Notes: generated by a model not told the origin, from the sequence alone. DNA of 11,638 nt from Myxococcales bacterium (GCA_027005175.1 JALTMC010000625.1:1330-12967); one strand, 5' to 3'. Shown: positions 1 through 6,709, counted from the stretch's first letter. Program-made: numbers and translations.

Positions 1-2646
1 GCCCTCTACAAGCTGGCCTGGACACACTATCTCCTGGATGAGTTCCAGCCTGCGATCGATCGTTTCACCCAACTGCTTGAATACTACATCCAGAAAAAAG
101 TGAAGAAAGGTGCCGCCGTTCTTCGCGATGAATCGATCGAGTATATCGCGATCAGCTTCGCAGACGAGCGTTGGGGTTCCCTTGACAAAGCCATTCAGTA
201 CATCCGCCGCGTTGGTATCAAAAAGCCCTACGCTCGCGAAGTTTTGTTGCAGTTGTCGAAAAACTATGGAGTCCAGGGCAAATGGGCACAGGTGATCGCG
301 ACCAACGTCAAGATCCTCCAATTGTTCCCGAACCATCCGGAGAACCCGCTGGTTCAGCAGCAAACCATCTTGGCCTGGCGTCGTTTGGGTAATTTGAGTA
401 AGGCGATGCTCGCACGTGCCACATTGTCAAAGACATTTGGCCCTGGCTCAAACTGGGCCCGCGTCAATGAGAAAAATATCCGCGCTCAACGGACCGTACA
501 AAAGATCATCAGCAACAATATCTACCGAACAGCGCTGTACAATCACACACGCTGTGACACATTGCGCAAAGAGGCAGAAAAAGACAAAGAAAACAAAGCG
601 AAGTTCCTGGCAGCGGCAAAGGAATCGTGCTCCATTGCAGCCGACAACTACAAGGCCTTCCTGCAAAAGTTTCCACATCACAAAGAAGCCTACAAGTTAA
701 CTTGGTATCTGGCAGATAGCCTCTCCTTTGTCCATCGCTACAAAGAAGCCGCTGTTTTCTTCAAGAAGATCCGAGACTGGGCAGGGGAGAAAAAGTTTCG
801 TCAAGAGGCCTCTTTTTCTCTCGTGGACAGTTATGCTCATATGGTCAACCAAGACTGCCGAGCAAAGATCTTGCGTATGGCTTGCGAACTCCCTGGGGTT
901 CGTAAGAAAGAACAAGCCAAGGCGGCCAAAAAGAAGAAGAAAAAACGCAGTCGAATTCGACGCAAAAAAGACATAAAGCCGATCCCGATCAGCAATGAGA
1001 ACCAAAAAGCGTTGGTGAAGGCACGTGTCTACTTCGTCAAAAAGTATCTCAACACCTCAGACAAGCGCATCCCGGAGCAGATGTACCTATTGGCTCGCAT
1101 CTACTACAAATACGACCAGTTGGAAAATGCTCGAAAGATGCTCTGGAGCTATATCAAGAGATACCGAAGACACAAGTATCGAAAATTTGCCTGCGAAACC
1201 ATCGTTGCGAGCCATTATCGCGAGGGCAAAGATGACGAGATGGTCGAGGCAATGGACAAGCTCCGCTCACAGGGCTGTGGTGTCAAAGACGCTGGGCTCA
1301 TACGCCTGGGGGTCGCGTTTCGAAAAGCAGAACGTCTGGAAAAAGAAGGGAAATATGCCCAAGCTGCGACAGCTTATGTTGAGATCATCAACAAAAACCC
1401 AAAGATCCCCAAAGCTGCTGCTGCACTCTGGAACGCCGCCTATCTCTACACACGCGCACAGCGCTATGGTTCTTCACTCCGCCTCTATGAGCGGATCGTC
1501 AGAGATTATCCCAAGTGGGATAAAGCCGATCAAGCTCTCTTTAATGTAGCATTCAACGCAGAAAAGTACTTCTTGTTTGAGAAGGCCCTGAATCGCTACA
1601 ACAAACTGGCGACAGATCCCAACTTTGCGAAGTCAAAGCATCGCCCGGACGCACTCTACAATGCTGCACTGTTGATGGAAAACCTGCAGCGCTACGACCA
1701 AGCAGCGCGTGCTTATGTTCGCTATTCCAACCGGTTTAGCGAGCGCAAAGATGCACCAGAAATTTTATACAAGGCAGCGATGATCTACAAACGCAGCAAT
1801 CGACCCAACGATATGATTCGAATACTGCGTCAATTCATCCGCCGCTTTGAGCGAAATGACAGCCAGGTCGGTCGTGTGATGTTGGCGTATGGCCTCATTA
1901 TGGAGCACAAGTCCAAACAAGGCTTGAGCCCACGCCAACAACGACGTGAATACGAAAAGATCATCAAGGTCTACCAACGGCTCAATCCACGTATGAAGCC
2001 TACCGATATCCTGTTGACTCGCCGCTTTCCAGCCAAGGCAGCCTACTATCTCGCCATGGAAGACTACAACGACTTCCTCGCCATGCAGATCACAAGCAAG
2101 AATCCAAAACGTCAAGTGAAGCAACGTGATAAAAAGATCAAAGCATACGATGCAGTCTCTCGAAAATTTAGTGAGCTGGTGCAGTATAAGTCAGCCCCTT
2201 GGCTACTCTGCTCCATGTTCCGTATCGCAGAAGGAAAACAGAAAATCGCAGAAACACTGCAAAAAGCACCTCTTCCCAGAATCCGTGGGTTAAAATGGAC
2301 AGAGGAAGCCAAAGATATGTTCAAACAGAATATTGATGAGAAGCTCATTCAGCCCTTGGAAAAACAAGCTGTTGCTTTGTATCGCAAGGCGGTGACCCGC
2401 TCAAAGAAGCTCAATTATGAGAATGATTGTACCAACAAAGCATACGAAGCATTGCATCGCTCTGATCCGAATATCCCCTTACCCAAAAAAGACAAACCCC
2501 AGTTCAAGTTTACACCCACATCACCACTACCTTTGATTCGCTCCTTGAAAGCAAAGAAAAAGGTGAAGAAGAAGCCCGCCAAAGCGCGTAACGTTCCGGC
2601 ACCTCGTCCAAAGGTGTCTGCCCCTGCTCCCAAACCGCGACAATAA
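1..2646 (+). CDS. Large TPR-repeat protein, 5' end outside window (GltD/AgmU-like position)
   Basis: The frame is open from base 1, so the gene starts upstream and at least 881 residues are present; a GTG at 100 is internal. Helical TPR-like pairs recur throughout, for example around window residues 1-29, 229-257, 358-388, 473-505, 509-537, 549-580 and 585-617, with typical pieces such as ALYNAALLMENLQRYDQAA. A strongly basic insert (run of six Lys, then Arg-rich) sits near residues 303-325, and the end (about 850-881) is a Lys-rich then Pro/Ala-rich tail. TPR proteins are protein-binding scaffolds. The next gene follows after 13 bases, so the two are very probably co-transcribed. In M. xanthus the TPR protein AgmU/GltD precedes the TPR lipoprotein AglT/GltE, and this order matches. 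The TPR call is firm; the GltD equivalence is inference from synteny, because TPR sequences are poor for orthology. The missing N-terminus prevents judging the export signal. Confidence 0.88.
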   Translation, partial: ALYKLAWTHYLLDEFQPAIDRFTQLLEYYIQKKVKKGAAVLRDESIEYIAISFADERWGSLDKAIQYIRRVGIKKPYAREVLLQLSKNYGVQGKWAQVIATNVKILQLFPNHPENPLVQQQTILAWRRLGNLSKAMLARATLSKTFGPGSNWARVNEKNIRAQRTVQKIISNNIYRTALYNHTRCDTLRKEAEKDKENKAKFLAAAKESCSIAADNYKAFLQKFPHHKEAYKLTWYLADSLSFVHRYKEAAVFFKKIRDWAGEKKFRQEASFSLVDSYAHMVNQDCRAKILRMACELPGVRKKEQAKAAKKKKKKRSRIRRKKDIKPIPISNENQKALVKARVYFVKKYLNTSDKRIPEQMYLLARIYYKYDQLENARKMLWSYIKRYRRHKYRKFACETIVASHYREGKDDEMVEAMDKLRSQGCGVKDAGLIRLGVAFRKAERLEKEGKYAQAATAYVEIINKNPKIPKAAAALWNAAYLYTRAQRYGSSLRLYERIVRDYPKWDKADQALFNVAFNAEKYFLFEKALNRYNKLATDPNFAKSKHRPDALYNAALLMENLQRYDQAARAYVRYSNRFSERKDAPEILYKAAMIYKRSNRPNDMIRILRQFIRRFERNDSQVGRVMLAYGLIMEHKSKQGLSPRQQRREYEKIIKVYQRLNPRMKPTDILLTRRFPAKAAYYLAMEDYNDFLAMQITSKNPKRQVKQRDKKIKAYDAVSRKFSELVQYKSAPWLLCSMFRIAEGKQKIAETLQKAPLPRIRGLKWTEEAKDMFKQNIDEKLIQPLEKQAVALYRKAVTRSKKLNYENDCTNKAYEALHRSDPNIPLPKKDKPQFKFTPTSPLPLIRSLKAKKKVKKKPAKARNVPAPRPKVSAPAPKPRQ

Positions 2647-2652
2647 CAGGAG
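2647..2652 (+). promoter_or_regulatory. Ribosome binding site for the TPR lipoprotein
   Basis: CAGGAG lies directly after the upstream stop codon (2644-2646) and 7 bases before ATG 2660. It fixes the lipoprotein start and makes translational coupling with the upstream TPR gene likely. Confidence 0.75.
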
Positions 2653-2659
2653 TGCTCGA

Positions 2660-4210
2660 ATGCAGCGATTGCAGTGGTTTACCTATGTTGGCTTGCTTGG
2701 TGTCCTCACTTGGACGCTTGGCTGTCCAAACACTGCGACAACCAACACCAACACCAACACCAACACCTCCAGTGCAGCTGATGCCGGGACAAGCCTGACC
2801 GGGGCGACAGATGGCGGTGCTGCCATTGTAGACAAAGCTCCAACTCCACCCCCTGCCCCAACCAAAACAGCAGTGCGGCTGTTCGAAGAGGCTGTCCAAG
2901 TTGCCAAGATCAACCCATTGGCAGCATTGCAAGCCCTTCAAAAAGCCGTGGAGCAGAAGCCCAACTTGTACCAGGCCTGGTACAACATCGGTGTACTCCA
3001 TCATCGCGCAGGCAGATATATCAAAAGTGAACGCGCCTACCAAAAGGCTCTCAAGATCAAGCCAGCCTTTGAAGATGCCATCATCAACTTGGTTCGACTT
3101 TATCTCGCTCGTGGCTCTCTAGGCCAAGCGATGAATATGATCGAAACCAAAATGCGCCAGTTTCCAGGCAAAACAGCTCTCCGCAATGAACTCATTTATC
3201 TGTACACCCAACGCGGTCAATACAGACGAAGTGAGCAGATGGCTCGCGCTATTCAACAAAAAGAAGAAAGCAATGCCCGCGCCATCCTCAACTTGGGACT
3301 GGTTTGGTACAAGCAAAAAAAGTACGAACTCGCTCGTATGGCCTTTAATCGCGCAGCAAAGACCGATCGCACAAAAGCAGAGCCTCATTACTACCTTGGT
3401 TTTACGTACCTCAAGTTGAAACGCAAGAGTGCCGCTTTATCCTCTCTACGCCGCGCCATTCGCAAACGCCCCAACTTCCCAGAAGCACACAACTTGATGG
3501 GTGTGATCTATCTCAGCCAACCGGGAAAGATCAAAGACGCAGTGGCGAGCTTTCGCAAGGCCATCAAGTACGCCCCTCGCTCTCGTGAGGCCCAACTCAA
3601 TCTTGGGATCGCACTCAATGCCACAGGCCAATACGCAGCCTCAGCCAAACAGTTCGAGTTTGTTCTGCGACAGTATCCCTCCTACATTGAACCCCACTAT
3701 TACTTGGGGATCCTCAACCTGGATCGAACACTGCCTATTCAAAAAGTATCCATCAATGCAGTCGCTCCAGAGGTTCCACCGTCCTTGCGACACGAACGAC
3801 GAATTGTTCGGCAAGTCAACACTCTTGCCCGCTACAACGCTGCTTCCGGACACCTCCGAGTGTATATCTCACGAAAATCGGGCCTGAGCAGCCAAGCACC
3901 TGTGAGAAAATACCTTCATGATTCGGATAAAAAGCTTAAACGAGCGAGGAAGAAGTTGAAGCGTTTGATCAAAAGGATCTTACGAAAGCGACTGCGAATG
4001 AAACGCAAGCGAAAGCGGGCACGGCGACGACGCCCACCCGTTGCCCGGCGTCCTGTAAAAGCCCCTGTAGCGCGTCCTCCCGCTGGAGCCCCTGTAGCGC
4101 GTCCTCCCGCTGGAGCCCCTGTAGCGCGTCCTCCCGCTGGAGCCCGAAAAGCACCTCCGAGGAGAGGAGCACCCGTTGCCACCCCACCTCGGGCCACCCC
4201 ACCTCGTTGA
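2660..4210 (+). CDS. gltE: TPR-repeat lipoprotein, GltE/AglT-like
   Basis: This is a 516-residue protein. Residues 1-22 form a lipoprotein signal peptide ending TWTLGC (predicted lipidated Cys22; the lipobox is acceptable but not ideal). A Thr/Asn-rich, then Ala/Gly/Pro-rich linker follows to about residue 75. Residues about 90-355 hold seven or so TPR units (AWYNIGVLHHRAGRY, HYYLGFTYLKLKRKSAA, AQLNLGIALNATGQYAAS). Residues about 422-465 are extremely Lys/Arg-rich, and the rest is a Pro/Ala/Arg tail with three identical APVARPPAG units. A TPR lipoprotein between a large TPR protein and an AglR-like channel matches GltE (AglT) of the Glt gliding complex, thought to sit at the outer membrane. 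The basic tail may bind an anionic partner such as polysaccharide or peptidoglycan (inference). TPR and lipoprotein features are clear; the GltE name rests on context as well as sequence. Confidence 0.85.
   Translation: MQRLQWFTYVGLLGVLTWTLGCPNTATTNTNTNTNTSSAADAGTSLTGATDGGAAIVDKAPTPPPAPTKTAVRLFEEAVQVAKINPLAALQALQKAVEQKPNLYQAWYNIGVLHHRAGRYIKSERAYQKALKIKPAFEDAIINLVRLYLARGSLGQAMNMIETKMRQFPGKTALRNELIYLYTQRGQYRRSEQMARAIQQKEESNARAILNLGLVWYKQKKYELARMAFNRAAKTDRTKAEPHYYLGFTYLKLKRKSAALSSLRRAIRKRPNFPEAHNLMGVIYLSQPGKIKDAVASFRKAIKYAPRSREAQLNLGIALNATGQYAASAKQFEFVLRQYPSYIEPHYYLGILNLDRTLPIQKVSINAVAPEVPPSLRHERRIVRQVNTLARYNAASGHLRVYISRKSGLSSQAPVRKYLHDSDKKLKRARKKLKRLIKRILRKRLRMKRKRKRARRRRPPVARRPVKAPVARPPAGAPVARPPAGAPVARPPAGARKAPPRRGAPVATPPRATPPR
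2741..2764 (+). repeat. Hexanucleotide microsatellite (ACCAAC) x4
   Basis: Four exact tandem copies of ACCAAC, with a partial fifth (ACC), code for alternating Thr-Asn just after the predicted lipidated Cys of the TPR lipoprotein. The unit length is a multiple of three, so slippage would change linker length without breaking the frame. Confidence 0.85.
4061..4141 (+). repeat. Three perfect 27-bp tandem repeats in the lipoprotein tail
   Basis: The unit GCCCCTGTAGCGCGTCCTCC plus CGCTGGA occurs at 4061-4087, 4088-4114 and 4115-4141 with no mismatch, in frame, each coding for APVARPPAG. Identity at every third-codon position points to recent duplication or ongoing copy-number change rather than old protein-level selection alone. 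Confidence 0.95.
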
Positions 4211-4271
4211 GTTTTGCACGAAGGAGGCAGCAAGAGCAGTCATGACCCCCACCTAATCCGCTTGGTTCAGC

Positions 4272-4305
4272 CTGCGGCTTCACCCCGTAGGGGCAGCCTA
4301 CGCAG
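4272..4305. repeat. Nested inverted repeat, candidate terminator or dispersed intergenic element
   Basis: Three complementary blocks nest around a 3-base loop: CTGC (4272-4275) with GCAG (4302-4305), GGCT (4276-4279) with AGCC (4295-4298), and CCCC (4283-4286) with GGGG (4290-4293), separated by short bulges. An alternative stem is GTAGG/CCTAC (4287-4291 with 4297-4301). It starts 61 bases after the lipoprotein stop codon. No T-run follows directly, so it is not a textbook Rho-independent terminator; a 3'-end stabiliser or REP-like repeat is equally possible. Confidence 0.5.
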
Positions 4306-4537
4306 TCGCGCTTCGCTTTCGCTGTAGATTCTGGAGGAGGTTTCCACGTCCACAACATAAGAGTTTTTTTCTGATGAAACACAATGTCCGAACTGGAGTC
4401 ACTCTTCGGGAAAAAAGACGCCAACAGACTTTTCGAGGCATCTATCCCCTATGATCTTTGAGATAATTTCTCTTCGGAACGACCTAACACCTGTAACAAA
4501 GGCCCTTGAGGAGCTTCTGTATACCTTGATATGTCGC

Positions 4538-4567
4538 TTGACTTCTGCCAAAACCTTGTGCTACAAA
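4538..4567 (+). promoter_or_regulatory. Candidate sigma70-type promoter before the small secreted protein
   Basis: TTGACT (4538-4543, 5 of 6 to the -35 consensus) is followed after 18 bases by TACAAA (4562-4567, 4 of 6 to the -10 consensus). It lies about 88 bases upstream of ATG 4655, in the gap where a new transcription unit would be expected. The assignment is by eye, and deltaproteobacterial promoters vary. Confidence 0.35.
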
Positions 4568-4654
4568 TCGATGCCGAAGAACGGACTGGGTGTGGAACCC
4601 ACCTGTACTCGCATCGCACATCAACATCGCTGTGCAATTAGGGACTCGATTATC

Positions 4655-4924
4655 ATGCCAAATGAACATCAAAAACGCGGATATGCTTGGATACTTCTCC
4701 TTGCATTTGTCACCATGCTTGTGCTGCCATCGTCCTATGCAGAAGCAAAGAGAAAACCTCGAAACGTGATTCGCATCAAAGATGCTGTCAAGATCGTCGG
4801 TAAGATCCAAAAACCGCAAGCCTTCTATGTGCTACATCGAGCCCCCCTCAACTACCAAGGTCTGCAACTCAAAGCAAACTTTCTCAAGAAGGTGATCCAA
4901 GCCGTCAAAAAAGCACCATTTTGA
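4655..4924 (+). CDS. Small secreted protein of unknown function within the motor cluster
   Basis: This 89-residue protein starts with a classic signal peptide: charged residues 3-8, hydrophobic core about 10-24, and cleavage likely after Ala29 (SSYA) or Ala31 (AEA). The mature part is about 58-60 residues, basic and Cys-free, with the distinctive stretch KIQKPQAFYVL and an end rich in Lys (VIQAVKKAPF). The frame is open back to ATG 4451, but I chose 4655 because the signal peptide begins there, AGGGA lies 10 bases upstream (4640-4644), and the extra 68 residues look non-coding. The KPQAFYVL type of sequence looks like a family conserved near Agl/Glt-type genes in deltaproteobacteria, but that is from memory and unverified. 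Its slot after the GltE-like gene is that of gltF in M. xanthus; I do not claim homology. A likely role is as a periplasmic accessory of the motor. Confidence 0.72.
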   Translation: MPNEHQKRGYAWILLLAFVTMLVLPSSYAEAKRKPRNVIRIKDAVKIVGKIQKPQAFYVLHRAPLNYQGLQLKANFLKKVIQAVKKAPF

Positions 4925-4970
4925 ATTCAAAATAAGCGCAATATTCGGCAAGGATCGAATTGAATATGAC

Positions 4971-4993
4971 GCTTTCCCAATGAGTGGGAAGGC
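4971..4993 (+). promoter_or_regulatory. Strong stem-loop in the leader of the TolQ/ExbB-type gene
   Basis: GCTTTCCCA (4971-4979) pairs with TGGGAAGGC (4985-4993) around the 5-base loop ATGAG, giving nine pairs including one G-U. No T-run follows, so a simple terminator is unlikely. It lies 47 bases after the small-protein stop and 56 bases before the next ATG, and could be an mRNA processing or stability element that sets the relative dose of the motor subunits. Confidence 0.5.
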
Positions 4994-5049
4994 TGATGAA
5001 TGCCTATCACTTCATATTGTTTGAAAGAAACCCCCGAGAGGAGCCAAAC

Positions 5050-5700
5050 ATGAATCAAATCGTGACCTTCTACAAACAAGGCGGCCTGTTCATGCACCCG
5101 ATCGCCGTCTGCTTGATTCTCGGCATCGGTCTGATGATCGAGCGTTTCATTTTCCTGTTCTTTAAATACAACATCAATGGTGCTGCCTTCATGGCACAGA
5201 TCCAAAAGCTTGTCATGGCCAACAACATTGACCGCGCCATCAAGCTCTGTAATGCTGCTCCCTCTGCAGCCCTTCCCAAGGTTGTCAAAGCCGGACTCAC
5301 CCGCGCCAACAAAGGCGAAGTGGAGATCTCCAATGCGATCGAAGAAGCAACCCTTGAAGTGATTCCCCAAGTGCAAAAGCGTACCAACCTGTTGTCAGCA
5401 ATCGCCAACGTCGCGACCATGCTTGGACTGCTTGGAACGATCTTTGGTCTGATCAACGCGTTTAAGGCTTTGGAAGCTGCGACTCCCGACAAGAAGTCCC
5501 AGCTCCTCGCAAAGTTTATCTCGATCGCTTTGAACACCACGGCATTTGGTCTCGTCTCCGCGATTCCCTGCCTTGTGGCCCATGCTGTACTGAGCAGCAT
5601 CACCAAAAAGATCATTGATGAGATCGAAGAGTACACGGTGAAATTGCAAAACTTGCTCTTCAACCGTGCCAAAGGCCAGGGTAACCCACTGGATCGCTAG
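5050..5700 (+). CDS. aglR: MotA/TolQ/ExbB-family proton channel protein, AglR-like
   Basis: This 216-residue protein has the family's three-helix layout: TM1 about residues 16-38 (HPIAVCLILGIGLMIERFIF), TM2 about 114-136 with the signature GLLGTIFGLINAF, and TM3 about 159-183 with LNTTAFGLVSAIP. The Thr residues in TM2 (T130) and TM3 (T163, T164) are at the polar channel positions typical of TolQ/ExbB. Proteins of this family form a pentamer around ExbD/TolR helices in the inner membrane and turn proton flow into mechanical work. An upstream GTG (4984) is in frame, but GAGAGGAG (5036-5043), ending 6 bases before ATG 5050, and the usual family N-terminus decide the start. Two ExbD-type genes and a GltG-like gene follow, so the AglR role is more likely than TonB or Tol service. 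The family is certain; the AglR name is inferred from context. Confidence 0.93.
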   Translation: MNQIVTFYKQGGLFMHPIAVCLILGIGLMIERFIFLFFKYNINGAAFMAQIQKLVMANNIDRAIKLCNAAPSAALPKVVKAGLTRANKGEVEISNAIEEATLEVIPQVQKRTNLLSAIANVATMLGLLGTIFGLINAFKALEAATPDKKSQLLAKFISIALNTTAFGLVSAIPCLVAHAVLSSITKKIIDEIEEYTVKLQNLLFNRAKGQGNPLDR

Positions 5701-5772
5701 AGATAGTCCCAACGTCTGTATGACAATCTCGTTCTGATAGATGACGAGAAGAAAAATCTCACCTCTCTTACC

Positions 5773-5800
5773 CGGGTTTTTGTGATAGGCACCCGTTTTT
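5773..5800 (+). terminator. Weak terminator or attenuator-like hairpin after the channel gene
   Basis: CGGGT (5773-5777) can pair with ACCCG (5791-5795) across a 13-base loop, and five T residues follow at once (5796-5800). The stem is only five pairs and the first arm is also part of the self-complementary ACCCGGGT (5770-5777), so partial termination is more plausible than a full stop. If active it would lower ExbD expression relative to the channel protein. Confidence 0.35.
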
Positions 5801-5819
5801 AAGTCTGGTAGGAAGAATC

Positions 5820-5915
5820 ATGTGGGAATACAGGCGTTTTGACATGTCTACTCATCAACTTGAAGATTCCCCTTCAACTCTCTCAGCAGAGAGAGATAGA
5901 TGGCAGTGGAGATAA
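5820..5915 (+). CDS. Candidate 31-residue micro-ORF just before the first ExbD-type gene
   Basis: ATG 5820 has a good ribosome binding site (AGGA at 5810-5813, 6 bases away). The frame runs 31 codons (starts MWEYRRFDMSTHQLED, ends RDRWQWR) to TAA 5913-5915, only 3 bases before ATG 5919 of the ExbD-type gene. It has no membrane segment or signal peptide. It could be a real small protein or a translated leader that couples ribosomes to the downstream start; its last codons overlap the GGAG at 5908-5911, so translation of one would affect the other. I do not recognise the sequence. Confidence 0.35.
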   Translation: MWEYRRFDMSTHQLEDSPSTLSAERDRWQWR

Positions 5916-5918
5916 AAC

Positions 5919-6449
5919 ATGGCCAGAGCAGTCGAAGAAGAGTTTGAAGAAATCAACATAATGCCCTTGATGAATATCATCATGCTCTTGATTCCCTTTT
6001 TGATCATGAGTGCTGAATTCATCACAATCGGCGTTATCAATGTGTCTGCCCCGAAGATGAATACGGGTGAACCACAGCAAGAGACCCCACAGAAGAAGAA
6101 GAAAAAACCTCTGAATCTGACAATCTCTGTGACCAGCCGTGGATTCACATTAATTACTCGTGGCAGCAAGATTTCTCAGGGTTGTGACATGTCTCCCGCG
6201 ACCATGCAAAACCCTCAGAAAAAGCTCCCCACCGTTCGCAAGATCGAAAACAAATACAACTTCAAGAAGCTACGTGGTTGTTTGTCGAAGATCAAGAAGC
6301 TGTTTCCGGATGAGAGTCGCGTGATCATTATGGCTGAACCTAAAATTCAGTACGAAGTGATCATCGGAATCATGGATCACAGCCGCGAAAAGAGCGCGGG
6401 TAAGAGTGATTTATTTCCAGAAGTAGTCCTGAGTGCAGGTGTGATCTGA
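5919..6449 (+). CDS. ExbD/TolR-family protein with Asn in place of the proton-binding Asp
   Basis: This 176-residue protein has a short acidic cytoplasmic N-terminus, one membrane helix (about residues 14-34, INIMPLMNIIMLLIPFLIM), then a Lys-rich linker (KKKKK near 78-82 in the DNA order of the linker) and a periplasmic domain. The motif INxxPLxDxxxxLL of ExbD/TolR is intact except that the Asp is Asn19 (codon AAT at 5973-5975). That Asp carries protons in ExbD, TolR and MotB. A helix-breaking Pro26 also sits mid-membrane. Cys89 and Cys121 in the periplasmic part might form a disulfide. The gene follows the AglR-like channel and precedes a second ExbD-type gene that keeps Asp, so this subunit may be a non-protonating partner in a mixed ExbD pair. 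In M. xanthus the channel AglR works with two TolR-like proteins, AglQ and AglS; which of them this corresponds to is open. Confidence 0.88.
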   Translation: MARAVEEEFEEINIMPLMNIIMLLIPFLIMSAEFITIGVINVSAPKMNTGEPQQETPQKKKKKPLNLTISVTSRGFTLITRGSKISQGCDMSPATMQNPQKKLPTVRKIENKYNFKKLRGCLSKIKKLFPDESRVIIMAEPKIQYEVIIGIMDHSREKSAGKSDLFPEVVLSAGVI

Positions 6450-6709
6450 TCATCCTTGATCATCCTCACCTTCACACAATGACAAGAAAACCCATACAGG
6501 ACTCTACTAGCCAAGACAGGGGTAGAAGCTTCCATAACCCACAATAGCCAGCTTGTCATGTTCTTTTTCAGAAAAACACATGCTACTATTTGTGAAGTTG
6601 AGTGGAACTTTTTTGCTTCTGTGTTGACTGTTGGAATAGGCTGCTTTGGATGTGAGTTTCGCTTGTAAAGAAACTGCTCGAACAGCCGTCCTTATTAGGA
6701 GATGTTGCA
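6450..6709 (+). other. Leader between the two ExbD-type genes
   Basis: These 260 bases begin with a short direct repeat (TTGATCATCC preceded by CTGATCATCC, about 6446-6466) and contain an imperfect hairpin (6557-6582). Two short ORFs (6479-6547 and 6558-6668) lack ribosome binding sites. AGGAG at 6697-6701, 8 bases before ATG 6710, serves the second ExbD-type gene. I see no clear promoter. Confidence 0.5.
6557..6582 (+). promoter_or_regulatory. Imperfect hairpin between the ExbD-type genes
   Basis: CATGT (6557-6561) pairs with ACATG (6578-6582) and TTTTT with AAAAA inside it, with a small asymmetric internal loop and a CAG loop at the tip. The AT-rich inner stem is weak, so the role is uncertain. 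Confidence 0.3.

Larger units (their letters stand above)
4211..4654. other. Gene-poor stretch between the TPR lipoprotein and the small secreted protein
   Basis: This 444-base gap holds a GC-rich nested inverted repeat (4272-4305), a purine-rich GGAGGAGG at 4332-4339 that has no start codon at usable distance, and a candidate promoter at 4538-4567. Several very short ORFs cross it (4384-4461, 4531-4641), but none has a convincing ribosome binding site. The open frame of the downstream gene extends back to 4451, but that part lacks protein-like character. I see no RNA gene. The stretch probably separates two transcription units. Confidence 0.6.
5701..5918 (+). other. Leader between the channel gene and the first ExbD-type gene
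   Basis: The 218 bases hold a weak terminator-like hairpin (5773-5800), a short ORF with a good ribosome binding site (5820-5915), and a small stem CTCTCT/AGAGAG (5878-5883 with 5888-5893) inside that ORF. GGAG at 5908-5911, 7 bases before ATG 5919, is the ribosome binding site of the ExbD-type gene. Confidence 0.55.

Noticed and set aside
4242-4256. Five-codon minigene (Met-Thr-Pro-Thr-stop) after AAGGAGG
   Set aside because: The spacing from the purine-rich site to ATG is about 14 bases, too long, and such a short frame is expected by chance.
3969-4424. Minus-strand ORF of 151 codons, and a similar one at 3980-4252
   Set aside because: They run antisense to the lipoprotein tail. Their repeated Gly/Arg content mirrors the 27-bp repeats and basic codons on the other strand, and there is no plausible start context.
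4384-4461. 25-residue ORF MSELESLFGKKDANRLFEAS... in the 4211-4654 gap
   Set aside because: Composition looks protein-like, but there is no ribosome binding site and no continuation in another frame that would indicate a broken gene.
4451-4654. Upstream extension of the small secreted protein to ATG 4451
   Set aside because: It would bury a clean signal peptide in the middle of the protein, the added residues look random, and ATG 4655 has AGGGA upstream.
4211-4654. tRNA or known small RNA in the gene-poor stretch
   Set aside because: I could not form a cloverleaf or recognise any conserved RNA motif; only local hairpins are present.
4984-5049. GTG 4984 as start of the channel protein
   Set aside because: The GTG lies at the loop of a strong hairpin. 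The strong ribosome binding site at 5036-5043 and the family-typical N-terminus favour ATG 5050.
6479-6547. 22-residue ORF after the first ExbD-type gene
   Set aside because: No ribosome binding site, and the composition is unremarkable.
6558-6668. 36-residue ORF with a hydrophobic segment between the ExbD-type genes
   Set aside because: There is no ribosome binding site, and its start lies inside the 6557-6582 hairpin, so it is probably a chance frame.
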